Notes under the pieces: model-generated
The model's input: the letters and a program-made list of their open reading frames with translations, nothing else
Told to the model about the DNA's origin: nothing
Database searches by the model: none
NCBI RefSeq assembly: GCF_000151315.2
Contig: NW_011887300.1
Location: 1,036,373 to 1,100,372 of the forward strand
DNA from: Capsaspora owczarzaki ATCC 30864
Lineage: Eukaryota > Opisthokonta > Filasterea
Reading direction: 5' to 3'
Length of the DNA stretch: 64,000 bases
In this document: positions 8,623 to 16,767 of the stretch, piece after piece
How positions within the stretch are numbered: position 1 is the first letter of the stretch
Layout: the number at the start of each line of letters is the position of its first letter
Made by a program: the position numbers and the translations under genes

Positions 8623-8964
8623 CTACTTGAAGCGCTTGCTCAATGCTTTTTCAATTGCTTTGCGATTCATACTTCCACCTTTCTTAGGTGCTTTGGGCGC
8701 GGCTGCTTTGTAGCATTTTTGTGGTTGCTGAGGCAGTCCAAATCCGAACAAGCTACCAAGTGCTTTAAGGAAACTACCTCCATGCTTGCGTTCACGAGGG
8801 TGAATAACATGGACTGTTAAACCCTCTGGTGTTTTCTTGGCCATCATTTCGTGCTTTCTACCCATGCGATCAAACTTGACAAGTGGTACACGCACGATAC
8901 CGTTGCCATCCATTTCTTTCTTGCCTCTAAAGACACCTTTACGTAAAAATAACGTGTTGCTCAT
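8623..8964 (-). CDS. Basic virion-core-like protein
   Basis: This 113-residue, strongly basic protein ends in 'KAIEKALSKRFK'. It contains two K/H-G-G-S motifs ('RKHGGSFLKALG' and 'KKGGSMNRKAI') that resemble the Gly-Gly sites cut by adenovirus-type proteases. By analogy with adenovirus pVII and pX it could be a DNA-condensing or cement protein matured by the protease at 10821. That role is inference from charge, motif and position between capsid genes. Confidence 0.65.
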   Translation of the reverse strand: MSNTLFLRKGVFRGKKEMDGNGIVRVPLVKFDRMGRKHEMMAKKTPEGLTVHVIHPRERKHGGSFLKALGSLFGFGLPQQPQKCYKAAAPKAPKKGGSMNRKAIEKALSKRFK

Positions 8965-8997
8965 GTTCCTATATAACTACGACATTTAATAATTTCT

Positions 8998-9870
8998 TTA
9001 AGCAAATTGGCAAACAAGAACAACATCTGGATCTACCATTTGAAGAGGACGACCATTTTCATCTGTGAAAGTGAACACCATTTGATTGTATGTTCCTGAT
9101 TTGATTGTAAAGTATCGCAAATTATCGGGCTCAATAGTGACCTGACCTCCATATACAACACTATCTGCTGGGGAAAACTGGTAGATAGACTGACTGACAG
9201 ATGGGGTGTTAAGTGAACCTGAATTAACAAGGTTGCAATTGAGTGAGCAACTGATAACAGGGTCAACCTGTGGGATATTGGGTGATAACACTTCATATTG
9301 AGTCGTTAACGCGTTCGATGCTGGGTATGACGTGTTCTTATTAAATCCAAGCACCTTATTGAAATCGGAGCCATCAAAGTTCAATTGAGGAACAAGCCCT
9401 GTTAACGCGAAACCAGCTGGATTTGACCAACCAGAAGGGAGAGTATCAGGTACTGGTGTGCATGTCAACTGTTCCTTGTAATACACCGGATTCTCTTGAA
9501 TCTTCATAAAATAGACAGGAATACCGTTGTTATCAAGCAAATACTGCCCATTATTGAACATTTGTAGATGCAGATACTGATTCAAATAATCTACACTGTA
9601 GTTACCTTCGGGTAATGTGATGTTAGTTGTTCCTGTGCCTGTTCCAGAACCATTAAATGTGTACGAAAATGTTCTGTTGTTCCAGAAAATAAGGATATTC
9701 GGCCAAGAACGATACAAGAACAAGCTAACAAGTGCAATTTTATCACCATCCACAAAAGTCATGGTGTATGGGAAATTGAAGATGATTGTATTTGGCGTTG
9801 TCGAGAGATTGTTCTTTGTATTAATGAACAATGTCTTGTTCGCTTGGGTACGCATAAGTCTATTACTCAT
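8998..9870 (-). CDS. mCP: Penton-like minor capsid protein (single jelly roll)
   Basis: The 290-residue protein has a short Asn/Thr-rich N-terminus and strand-rich body. 'LPEGNYSVDYLNQYL' and the closing 'FTFTDENGRPLQM' followed by 'DVVLVCQFA' are typical of minor capsid (penton) proteins of Polintons and polinton-like viruses. It would occupy the five-fold vertices. It lies between two basic virion proteins in the minus-strand structural block, and its ATG is preceded by CATATAGACAT rather than an early-type promoter. Confidence 0.8.
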   Translation of the reverse strand: MSNRLMRTQANKTLFINTKNNLSTTPNTIIFNFPYTMTFVDGDKIALVSLFLYRSWPNILIFWNNRTFSYTFNGSGTGTGTTNITLPEGNYSVDYLNQYLHLQMFNNGQYLLDNNGIPVYFMKIQENPVYYKEQLTCTPVPDTLPSGWSNPAGFALTGLVPQLNFDGSDFNKVLGFNKNTSYPASNALTTQYEVLSPNIPQVDPVISCSLNCNLVNSGSLNTPSVSQSIYQFSPADSVVYGGQVTIEPDNLRYFTIKSGTYNQMVFTFTDENGRPLQMVDPDVVLVCQFA

Positions 9871-9890
9871 ATGTCTATATGATCAATAGA

Positions 9891-10535
9891 TTAAAATGGA
9901 AGAATGCTGCCTAAGATATTTCCTAAGAAGCCCTGACCACCACGAGCAGGTCGTTTTGAGCCTGCAGATTTACGTTTGGCTGTCTTCTTTTTGATTTCTT
10001 TGTTCAGTTCACGTTTGAGGTGAGTGTTAAAGCTGCCTCCTTTCTTGGCACTTGCCTTGGCACGACTACAAGCAGATTTCCAGCCTGCCTTAGTGAGACC
10101 AGAGCCGCCAAGCTTGGTATTAACTTTGTCGATGACATGGTCGCCTACTTTTGAAAGTGTACTGGCACCAGCATTTGCGAGTGTACCAATGATACCACCT
10201 TTCTTGGCACCATAGTCGGCAAGCTTTTGTGTACCTTTATCTAAAAGTGTCTTGCCGGCTGTATTAATGACGTTCTTTGCAACACCCTTGAGCAGATTAC
10301 CAAAGAAACCCGCGCCGTGACGACCGTGATGACGAAGCTGAGGCAATGAAAGCTGCAAAGTGATACCAGAACCTGTCTTACGTGCCTTACCGATGCGGTT
10401 GATTTGTGTCTTGGTCAAATGAACAGTCTGTCCACCAGTCTTGATGTGATTGTTTGAGAGGCGAATGTTTTTGCCCTTTGCGAGCTTTCGGACGTGATCT
10501 CTTGTGAGATTCAATTTAACCGGATGATAAACCAT
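9891..10535 (-). CDS. Basic, Gly-rich virion protein (pVI-like)
   Basis: The 214-residue protein starts at the ATG directly preceded by AGTATAC. A longer frame upstream lacks a credible ATG. Hydrophobic amphipathic segments 'GAGFFGNLLKGVAKNV' (about residue 100) and 'GFLGNILGSILPF' (C-terminus) alternate with Lys/Arg-rich stretches. Both follow Gly-containing motifs ('RHGAGF' and 'RGGQGF'), and a third, 'KKGGSF', lies between. Adenovirus pVI has a similar membrane-active amphipathic helix released by its protease. A membrane-penetration or cement role is therefore plausible but unproven. Confidence 0.65.
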   Translation of the reverse strand: MVYHPVKLNLTRDHVRKLAKGKNIRLSNNHIKTGGQTVHLTKTQINRIGKARKTGSGITLQLSLPQLRHHGRHGAGFFGNLLKGVAKNVINTAGKTLLDKGTQKLADYGAKKGGIIGTLANAGASTLSKVGDHVIDKVNTKLGGSGLTKAGWKSACSRAKASAKKGGSFNTHLKRELNKEIKKKTAKRKSAGSKRPARGGQGFLGNILGSILPF

Positions 10536-10588
10536 GTATACTAGATTTACACGAGAAATTAATGTTTTCTTATTATAGGAACATAAAG

Positions 10589-10807
10589 ATGGCAAGCGAT
10601 TATTGCGTACGTTGTGGGAACAACACACAGAACGTTGGAGAAAAGATGGCCACTTCAGCTAATGGAAGACGCATGAGACGTTCAACTTGTGCTAACTGTG
10701 GCTGCAAGAAATGTGCTTTTGTTGCAGGTGGTGCCGCCAAGAAACGAACCAAAGCCAAGAAAAGTACCAAAGGAGGTTCATTCCGCTTAGGTGGATCATT
10801 CTTCTAA
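10589..10807 (+). CDS. Small zinc-ribbon protein (DUF5679-like)
   Basis: The protein is 72 residues, with C6/C9 ('YCVRCG') and C34/C37 ('CANCGCKKC') forming a zinc ribbon of the kind found in many dsDNA viruses and Polinton relatives. The C-terminal tail is basic and ends 'KGGSFRLGGSFF', repeating the Gly-Gly motif of the neighbouring virion proteins, so it may be packaged and processed. The ATG at 10589 is preferred to one nine codons upstream because the domain begins here and TATAGGAAC sits just ahead, as before the gene at 8964. Confidence 0.7.
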   Translation: MASDYCVRCGNNTQNVGEKMATSANGRRMRRSTCANCGCKKCAFVAGGAAKKRTKAKKSTKGGSFRLGGSFF

Positions 10808-10820
10808 CGTAACGGTATAA

Positions 10821-11261
10821 ATGAAGAAACTGTTGAATATTTCGGACTCTGAAATTGACACATATCTCGATCCATACAAGGAATATGCTGGTAGTTTTTC
10901 ATCTGGACAGCTACCCAAAAAGATTGGAAACAAAATCTATGTCATTAATCTAGAACTCGATCCTAAAGGTCAAGGAACACATTGGGTATTGCTGAGTAAT
11001 ATTAACAAGGCACGAACAGAGTATTTTGACTCTTTCGGCTTGAACCCAAACATTCCGACTTATGAGTTTGCGATGTCATCCGGTAAACCATTGTATTACA
11101 GTAATGAGGACTACCAGAACAAGAAATCAGAAGCATGTGGTTATTACTGCATGTATGTAGCTGAACAATTGATCAAAGGCAGAAAACTAGACGATATTGT
11201 CGAAGATTTCGGCGACAACACTGTCAAAAACGAGAAAGTACTTGAAGATTATTTCGATTAA
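10821..11261 (+). CDS. PRO: Adenain-like (Ulp1/C5) maturation protease
   Basis: This is a 146-residue cysteine protease. The triad is visible as H54 ('GTHWVLL'), D70 ('YFDSFG') and C106 ('EACGYYC'), with Q99 seven residues before the cysteine, the same spacing as the oxyanion glutamine in adenovirus protease. Such proteases cleave capsid and core precursors after packaging. Candidate substrates carrying Gly-Gly motifs are encoded on both sides. It is 13 bp downstream of the zinc-ribbon gene and preceded by GGTATAA. Confidence 0.92.
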   Translation: MKKLLNISDSEIDTYLDPYKEYAGSFSSGQLPKKIGNKIYVINLELDPKGQGTHWVLLSNINKARTEYFDSFGLNPNIPTYEFAMSSGKPLYYSNEDYQNKKSEACGYYCMYVAEQLIKGRKLDDIVEDFGDNTVKNEKVLEDYFD

Positions 11262-11302
11262 TTAATCAATCTAATCCAAAGGATACGAACTAAAGGTTCT
11301 AA

Positions 11303-12040
11303 TCACTTTTTGTAGTACGATTCTGGAACTGGTTGATAGTTACAACGGAATCTGTAATCTGGGTCTGATGTTTTCATATCGATCATGAAGAAATTGGCTT
11401 GGTTCTTCGCAACACACTGCTGCCATAACGGAATGAGCTGTTTTTCAAGACCACGACAGTATTCAGAGAAAATCAGCTTGGCATCCTTGTCAGAATTCAG
11501 ACGTTTCATAATAACGTAATCACAAGAACCTCGGATACGTTTATCAGTGGAGTAATAGTTCTGGGTAATCCAAACACATGTGCAGTTGTAGGGACGTGAT
11601 TTTGTAAAGTATTCAACTACACTCTTCATGTTCTTGGGTGATTCTGTCAACATATCGTCAAACACTATCAGGTTGTTGAATGCTGGATCCATCTTATCAG
11701 GAGGAGGGACGTTGGTGAGATCGCTCTGTACGTAGAGAATATCACTTAGAGGAACACCAGCTTCGTCGGCAACTTCTTTCAAATTCATCTTCAAATAGTC
11801 ATACAAGGTTTGATTTTCATTTCTAAGGTACAAATAGTATTTGTGGAACACTCCAATGCGCTTGATTAGTTCAAGTAATGTGTCTGTCTTGCCTGAGCCT
11901 GATGCACCATCGATTAATATGCGAGCCGGAAGATCAATTCGAACTTGTTTGTACGCGGGATATGTTTCTCGTTCCTTCAAAAGCTGTTTTGGTACCTTGT
12001 TGTAAAAACTTTCGGGTTGGATTCGGCTTTGTTTACTCAT
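11303..12040 (-). CDS. ATPase: A32-type genome-packaging ATPase (FtsK/HerA superfamily)
   Basis: The 245-residue protein has a Walker A motif GASGSGKT at residues 45-52 and Walker B 'NLIVFDD' ending at D128-D129. The sensor-like 'VWITQNYYS' region and length match packaging ATPases of Polintons, virophages and NCLDVs. It pumps DNA into preformed capsids at one vertex. It sits convergent with the protease gene and follows the large 771-residue protein in the same orientation. Confidence 0.93.
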   Translation of the reverse strand: MSKQSRIQPESFYNKVPKQLLKERETYPAYKQVRIDLPARILIDGASGSGKTDTLLELIKRIGVFHKYYLYLRNENQTLYDYLKMNLKEVADEAGVPLSDILYVQSDLTNVPPPDKMDPAFNNLIVFDDMLTESPKNMKSVVEYFTKSRPYNCTCVWITQNYYSTDKRIRGSCDYVIMKRLNSDKDAKLIFSEYCRGLEKQLIPLWQQCVAKNQANFFMIDMKTSDPDYRFRCNYQPVPESYYKK

Positions 12041-12062
12041 AATAATACCTGATTAGATATTG

Positions 12063-14378
12063 TTATACAACAAAAGGTGATTGGTACACATTGAGTGCCT
12101 CATTTTTCCAAGCATTTGTAACAATGCCGCGGTTTGCCAACTCTCTGATGACCTCGTGTAGTTGTGCGTATGTGTGTGGGTTATTGTTACCGCTTTCAAT
12201 CATTCCCTTTAAGATATCAAATTGATCCTTGAGCCGGACGTCAGATTCACCAGATTCTTTAATAACCTTGCCTTTCTTTATTGTTAGTGCTTTTGGTTTT
12301 GTTGAACGTTTAAGATATGGGTCTGCAATGTGGGCAATTTTAGCTAGACGACGAATCATCTCACGTTCTTCGTTATCAAAGTCTTCTTCAATTGGGCGAT
12401 GGTCGATGAGATCGTGAACAGCGTTCTTGAACAGGCGTGATATTTTATGGTTCATCAGTACTTTACCAGTGTCGTCTGATACTTTTAGGACGTTGCGTTG
12501 CAATTGTTCAAGGTCAATGAATACATCACCTAGAGGATCCATTGTTGATTTGTGTGTGGGAAGACCATGACCCTTTTTCAATGGAGCTTCTCTTCTTTCA
12601 GATGCAGGGATAGATGGGGCTTCTCTTCTTTCAGATGCAGGGAAGGAAGATGATGCTATCGGTATTCTTCCGCTTTCCGATGCTGAGATGAACAGGTCAT
12701 AGAGATCGGTATCGTTCATGTTCTTTGCATATTGAACCTTTTCCACCATATCGTTACCCACAAACAAAGGACTCATCTTAATAATGTCGTAAGCGGAATT
12801 GCCGTTGATATTTATTCTACTTAGATACCCAGTTATCTTGCCTTGGGTATCCATGTTCTTTGTGCGAATTTTTTCGACAGCGGAAACAATACTCGCAGCA
12901 GCCGCTGAATGTGCGACCTGTTCCTGTTTTTGTTCCCGTTGTTCAACTGCTCTTTCTGCTTTTTCATATCGGTCTTCAATATCACGGGCATGCTGGTCTT
13001 CCGATATTGTCGATTTCGCCTTCCCTTTTTTAGTGGCTGCTGGTGCTGCAAATGCTTTGTTTTTGGTAAATTTATTGAACTCTGATCCGACGTAATTTTT
13101 GGCGGAGGCTAAGGCGTGATATACATCGCTATCTAATGGATGTATCATAAGCATTTCCGATGGAAGGTAATAGTCACTAGTATTCATTATTTTTTGGTAG
13201 GCGGCTGATATTTTTTTGGTATCACCCTTCGCGACAGCTGTATCAAAATCATCTTTCATACGGTTTATGTCTTGTTTTGTTAGCGGTGGCGGAATCCCTT
13301 CTTCTTTGATCTGTTGGCGCAATGTTTCAGCACGTGAAGGCAAATGATAAATGTCATCATCTCTGGGATAATTATACATACCCATTCTCATATCACTATC
13401 ATCGTGCGTTCTCCCGAAGATCTTCTCGCCAACATCTTCTCCATTATAAAACCTTTGGTAGAGATTGGGCGTTGGTTCAGGATATTCACGATATTTGCGA
13501 TGTCTGCGTGGGAGAGCATCTGGAAGGGGTTCATCAAGGTCATCGTCGTTTGCAAATGGAAGGGGTATATTTGCCGCGTCAAATTCAAACTCATCGAGGT
13601 CGTCATCGTTTGTGTCCGGAAGAGCTACGTTTGCAGGATTTTGTTGCGCGTTTCTGGCTTGTACTGCTTGTCTTGCTCTCCATGCTGCATCTGCCCTGTT
13701 TAGTTCATCTTCATTGAACGGGAGTTCGTCGAATAACGCTTTCCGGTCTTCAATATTTTCGGGTGCTTTTTTTTTCTCTTTTTTTGGAGGCTGTTTGTTT
13801 TGATCAGAATTACCAATATTAGCTGCTATTTGTCTCAACAAGCTTAAGAATTCACTGCTTGTATCCTCATTTTGATTCATATTAACAGGTACATCAATAC
13901 TTTGTGCTATTTCTTGCTGAGACTTCAACATCAGTGCTTTTCTTTCATAACCCTCAGCAAATCCTTCCTGCTCTGGAATGATATTAGGCTGATTGAATCC
14001 TGTGAAGAAATTCTCTGGTGGAATGATGTGTTGACTAATGGATGGCTTGAAGAAGGGTTCATCGCTTGTCAACACGTATCTTAGATTTCGTTTGCCTTCT
14101 TCCAGTTTTGCAAGATCTTCATAACCTTTCGCCCAGCTTTCTTGTTCTTGGATAATACGTGGTTGATGATAGAATGGGAGCTGGTCAGGTGTAACGTATG
14201 GATCTGTCATGTAGGAAACTGCAGTGTTTTTCATTTCTGCCTTTTCTCTGTACTTTGATCCAATTTTGTTTCCTGCAGCATTTTTTGCAGATCCCATCAT
14301 AACATCCGCTGTGTTTTGTATGTAAGGTGGTGCTGGATTCGCTAATGCGCCGAAGAAATCAGCTAGGTTGCTTGTCAT
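12063..14378 (-). CDS. Large unrecognised element protein, 771 aa
   Basis: No known domain is apparent. The N-terminal third has a repeated module: 'QPRIIQEQESWAKGYE' (about residue 72) and 'QPNIIPEQEGFAEGYE' (about 128). The middle is acidic and Asn/Asp-rich, with paired 'LPDTNDDDLDEFE' and 'PFANDDDLDEPL' segments. Residues about 580-600 contain a perfect tandem 'PASERREAP'. It sits directly behind the packaging ATPase, so a structural or scaffolding role is possible. It is read open throughout and begins with an ATG next to a TATAG-containing leader. Confidence 0.75.
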   Translation of the reverse strand: MTSNLADFFGALANPAPPYIQNTADVMMGSAKNAAGNKIGSKYREKAEMKNTAVSYMTDPYVTPDQLPFYHQPRIIQEQESWAKGYEDLAKLEEGKRNLRYVLTSDEPFFKPSISQHIIPPENFFTGFNQPNIIPEQEGFAEGYERKALMLKSQQEIAQSIDVPVNMNQNEDTSSEFLSLLRQIAANIGNSDQNKQPPKKEKKKAPENIEDRKALFDELPFNEDELNRADAAWRARQAVQARNAQQNPANVALPDTNDDDLDEFEFDAANIPLPFANDDDLDEPLPDALPRRHRKYREYPEPTPNLYQRFYNGEDVGEKIFGRTHDDSDMRMGMYNYPRDDDIYHLPSRAETLRQQIKEEGIPPPLTKQDINRMKDDFDTAVAKGDTKKISAAYQKIMNTSDYYLPSEMLMIHPLDSDVYHALASAKNYVGSEFNKFTKNKAFAAPAATKKGKAKSTISEDQHARDIEDRYEKAERAVEQREQKQEQVAHSAAAASIVSAVEKIRTKNMDTQGKITGYLSRININGNSAYDIIKMSPLFVGNDMVEKVQYAKNMNDTDLYDLFISASESGRIPIASSSFPASERREAPSIPASERREAPLKKGHGLPTHKSTMDPLGDVFIDLEQLQRNVLKVSDDTGKVLMNHKISRLFKNAVHDLIDHRPIEEDFDNEEREMIRRLAKIAHIADPYLKRSTKPKALTIKKGKVIKESGESDVRLKDQFDILKGMIESGNNNPHTYAQLHEVIRELANRGIVTNAWKNEALNVYQSPFVV
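12580..12650 (+). repeat. Short direct repeat inside the 771-aa gene
   Basis: A unit containing CTTCTCTTCTTTCAGATGCA occurs twice about 35 bp apart. In protein it is the doubled PASERREAP segment, a typical slippage duplication in a disordered linker. Confidence 0.8.
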
Positions 14379-14422
14379 TTTACTACTATAACGTCACATT
14401 TTGTTGACTACATATAGAGTCT

Positions 14423-14902
14423 ATGGAAGATAGAAATAATTCTGAAACTTACAGATGTGATATCTGCAACGTCGATTTGAAGAGTAAATGGAACATGGCT
14501 TGTCATAACACATCAAAGAAACACATCTTAGCGACAAAAGGTAGTGTTGGGCGCATGGATCATGCTATGAGACGTGATTTGGACAGTATTACAAGCAGAA
14601 TGAGCGATTTGATACATGATTTCGCAATGTTTCGCAACAAGTTCGGTATGAATGAGCCAGAGCTGTTTGTATTTGAGGATGACGGAAAGAAATACAATTC
14701 AGAAGAGCTGTACGAAATTTGCAGCCAAATGTATGCTGAAGAGCAAAAGAAGTTTGTTGGAGACACAGCCATGTTGAAGAAACTGAATGACAAGTACAAG
14801 AAGGTCATTAATGTGCTTGCCGAGTATGCAGAAAAGGATCAGGATACAGGAAAGACATGGAACCGCACGCTGGAAAAGTTCAACAGCGATATTAACTATT
14901 AA
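14423..14902 (+). CDS. C2H2 zinc-finger coiled-coil protein
   Basis: The 159-residue protein has a single C2H2 finger near the N-terminus (C12, C15, H28, H34; 'RCDICNVDLKSKWNMACH') of the matrin/U1 type often seen in Polinton-like and giant viruses. A long helical region follows. It is divergent from the 771-residue gene and 19 bp ahead of the fibre gene. Nucleic-acid binding is likely; the specific role is unknown. Confidence 0.7.
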   Translation: MEDRNNSETYRCDICNVDLKSKWNMACHNTSKKHILATKGSVGRMDHAMRRDLDSITSRMSDLIHDFAMFRNKFGMNEPELFVFEDDGKKYNSEELYEICSQMYAEEQKKFVGDTAMLKKLNDKYKKVINVLAEYAEKDQDTGKTWNRTLEKFNSDINY

Positions 14903-14921
14903 TATCAGATAGTAATATAAT

Positions 14922-16283
14922 ATGTCAATATTCAATCCGGTTATCGATAGTGGCGACGGTGTCACAATACAAGAAGTACAACAGATCTGCAACGCAACAG
15001 TTTCAGGAGCACTTGTAGGTTACGTGCCGAAAACAGGTGCCACAATGACTGGTGCTCTTCAAGGATTCTTTGTAGGAACATTAGATGCTGACAATGGTAG
15101 TGTAGCAGATCCAAGTATTCAATTCACAGAGGGTAATGGCTTCTTCTTACCGGCTGACAATGAAGTGGCTGTTGCCATTGACGGTGTTGAAGTTGCCACG
15201 TTCAGTGACACGGGCTTGGGTATTGCCGGCGATTTGGCAGCTACAAACGTTGAAGTTAGTGGTGCTGTTGTTCTTGGTGCTGGTTCTGCTACAGTGCCAT
15301 CAATTTCATTCTCTGGTGATAGCAACACCGGCATTTACGCTGCAGCCACGGATATCCTTGGTTTTGCTGCTGGTGGCGCTGCAGTTGCAACTATTTCGAG
15401 CAGTGGCATTGGTGTTGCTGGGAACGTGTCTGCAAACTCTATGTCCACAGCAAGTTTAACCATGGGTGGAAACAAGATACAATCGTTAGGCACCCCAACA
15501 GCGACAGATGATGCAGCAACAAAAGGGTACGTCGACAGCGCAGTTGCCGGTGGTAGTTACTTACCTTTGGCTGGTGGTACTCTTACTGGTGCGCTTCTTG
15601 TGCCCGATGGCAGTGCTTCCACGCCGGCGATCGCGCTTGCAAGTGACACTGACACTGGCATCTACAGTGATTTAGGTGCGCTGTGTGTCTCAGCCGGCGG
15701 TACAATGTGCGCGTTTTTCAATGCATTGGGTATCCGCACCGGTCTCGATGTCGCTGCCCAAGGCAGTGTGACTGGTGCACGGGTGTATGCCACCACCCAG
15801 TTTCTTGCCGGAAACGGAAACGTGACAAACCCAGCGTACAGTTTTAGCGCAAATAGCTTTGTAGGGTTGTACTCTGCTGGAACAAACCAACTTGGTGTAA
15901 GTGCAAATTCGACCAATGTAGCAACCTTCACAACAACTGCATTGAATGTGGCCACTGGGTTGAATGTCACAGGCTTCACATCGCTTGGAACTGGTAACAC
16001 AGGGTTGAAGATGGCAGTCTTTATCGGAACAACAGCTGCTGGAAGTGGAGGGACTGTAGCACAGAACATCACGATTGACAGGAACAAGATTGTGAGTATG
16101 ACTGGAACCATTTTCGCGTCCAACAGCAAAACTGTTGCATTCAACACTGGCTCGGGTCAGTATTACGTGTATGCTGATGTGAGTGGCGCATCGTCCCCTT
16201 GGGTATTAACCGTGACCAATGGTGCCAGTGCCACGAGTGCCTATAGTGTTCCATTCAGTATCTTAATCACCTACGTGGCATAA
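14922..16283 (+). CDS. Phage-like fibre/spike protein
   Basis: The 453-residue, Gly/Ala/Ser/Thr-rich protein is built from repeats. It twice carries the tail-fibre signature 'TGATMTGAL / GGTLTGALL', once 'TDDAATKGYVDSAV', and several 'DSNTGIYAAATDILGFAAGG' type repeats ending in 'VATIS / VATFS / VATFT'. These are hallmark motifs of bacteriophage and algal-virus tail or surface fibres, which trimerise and bind receptors. The C-terminal about 110 residues look like a distinct beta-domain. Local GC content is higher than in the rest of the element, consistent with separate origin or with its Gly/Ala codons. Confidence 0.85.
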   Translation: MSIFNPVIDSGDGVTIQEVQQICNATVSGALVGYVPKTGATMTGALQGFFVGTLDADNGSVADPSIQFTEGNGFFLPADNEVAVAIDGVEVATFSDTGLGIAGDLAATNVEVSGAVVLGAGSATVPSISFSGDSNTGIYAAATDILGFAAGGAAVATISSSGIGVAGNVSANSMSTASLTMGGNKIQSLGTPTATDDAATKGYVDSAVAGGSYLPLAGGTLTGALLVPDGSASTPAIALASDTDTGIYSDLGALCVSAGGTMCAFFNALGIRTGLDVAAQGSVTGARVYATTQFLAGNGNVTNPAYSFSANSFVGLYSAGTNQLGVSANSTNVATFTTTALNVATGLNVTGFTSLGTGNTGLKMAVFIGTTAAGSGGTVAQNITIDRNKIVSMTGTIFASNSKTVAFNTGSGQYYVYADVSGASSPWVLTVTNGASATSAYSVPFSILITYVA

Positions 16284-16300
16284 TCTCACCTAATGGTATA

Positions 16301-16459
16301 ATGGACGTCGTCGCAATAACAGCTTTAGTCGCAGCAATCGCACTTGCTCTCGAACGCGTCTTCTCCCGCTTCAAGAAGTCTAGCTGCTGCCATGGTGGTG
16401 TGGAACTGGAGATGAAGGACTCGACAGTGGCGGCAGTGAGTGCAGAGCCAGCAAAATAA
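16301..16459 (+). CDS. Tiny membrane protein, 52 aa
   Basis: An ATG directly after GGTATA opens a 52-residue reading frame 17 bp behind the fibre gene. Residues 2-18 are a hydrophobic helix ('VVAITALVAAIALALER'), followed by basic 'FSRFKKSSCCHGG' and an acidic tail. Short proteins with one N-terminal membrane helix then Lys/Cys occur near structural genes of algal viruses. A virion or lysis-like membrane role is only a guess. Confidence 0.55.
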   Translation: MDVVAITALVAAIALALERVFSRFKKSSCCHGGVELEMKDSTVAAVSAEPAK

Positions 16460-16767
16460 TTGAACAAATAATTTTAACAAATTTTCTGTTCAAACCGGAA
16501 TTGCCCAACCAATTTTTTTTGGTTGAACGAAAGCTAGTCGACGAGCCGTAGTTCGCTTCAAGCTGGATGGGAATCGGATATCGCGAGTTCGATTCCCTGA
16601 AAGTGCGAAAAACCAAAAATGCGCATTTATGTAGTTGCTACAATTGTCACAAATGATGTCATAAAAAACGGTGACGTTGGTGGCTCCGAAAAAAACAAAT
16701 AAAAAACGATTTGCATGACGGAGCCACCAACAGAACCAACACCCTTTTTGTTTTTTTTTTTTGCCAT
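16460..16767. other. Gene-free spacer with three hairpins
   Basis: No ORF is supported. Three inverted repeats occur in 226 bp: CAACCAA/TTGGTTG (16506-16525), GGGAATCG/CGATTCCC (16569-16597) and GTTGGTGGCTCCG/CGGAGCCACCAAC (16676-16731). It may contain convergent transcription terminators or lie near the element's right end. Confidence 0.6.
16676..16731. repeat. 13-bp perfect inverted repeat (hairpin)
   Basis: GTTGGTGGCTCCG and its exact complement are separated by a 30-bp A-rich loop, 37 bp downstream of the minus-strand gene ending at 16768. Confidence 0.85.

Larger units (their letters stand above)
1..16459. mobile_element. Polinton/Maverick-type virus-like element (right-hand part)
   Basis: About twenty closely packed genes form an AT-rich block with no spliceosomal introns, unlike the GC-rich intron-bearing genes to its right. 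The canonical Polinton set is present: rve integrase (883-1953), family B polymerase (2333-4231), major capsid (6979-8574), penton-like minor capsid (8998-9870), adenain-like protease (10821-11261) and FtsK/HerA-type packaging ATPase (11303-12040). The left end is off the window. The right end is placed after the last clearly element-like gene, but it could lie as far as about 18,070. No terminal repeat can be verified because only one end is present. The part seen looks largely whole, with at most about one apparent break, so integration is probably fairly recent (inference). Confidence 0.93.

Noticed and set aside
16540-16610. tRNA-like sequence with a GTTCGATTCC box
   Set aside because: The B-box-like string is part of the GGGAATCG/CGATTCCC hairpin. 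A T-arm stem and acceptor stem do not form, and no matching 5' half was found.
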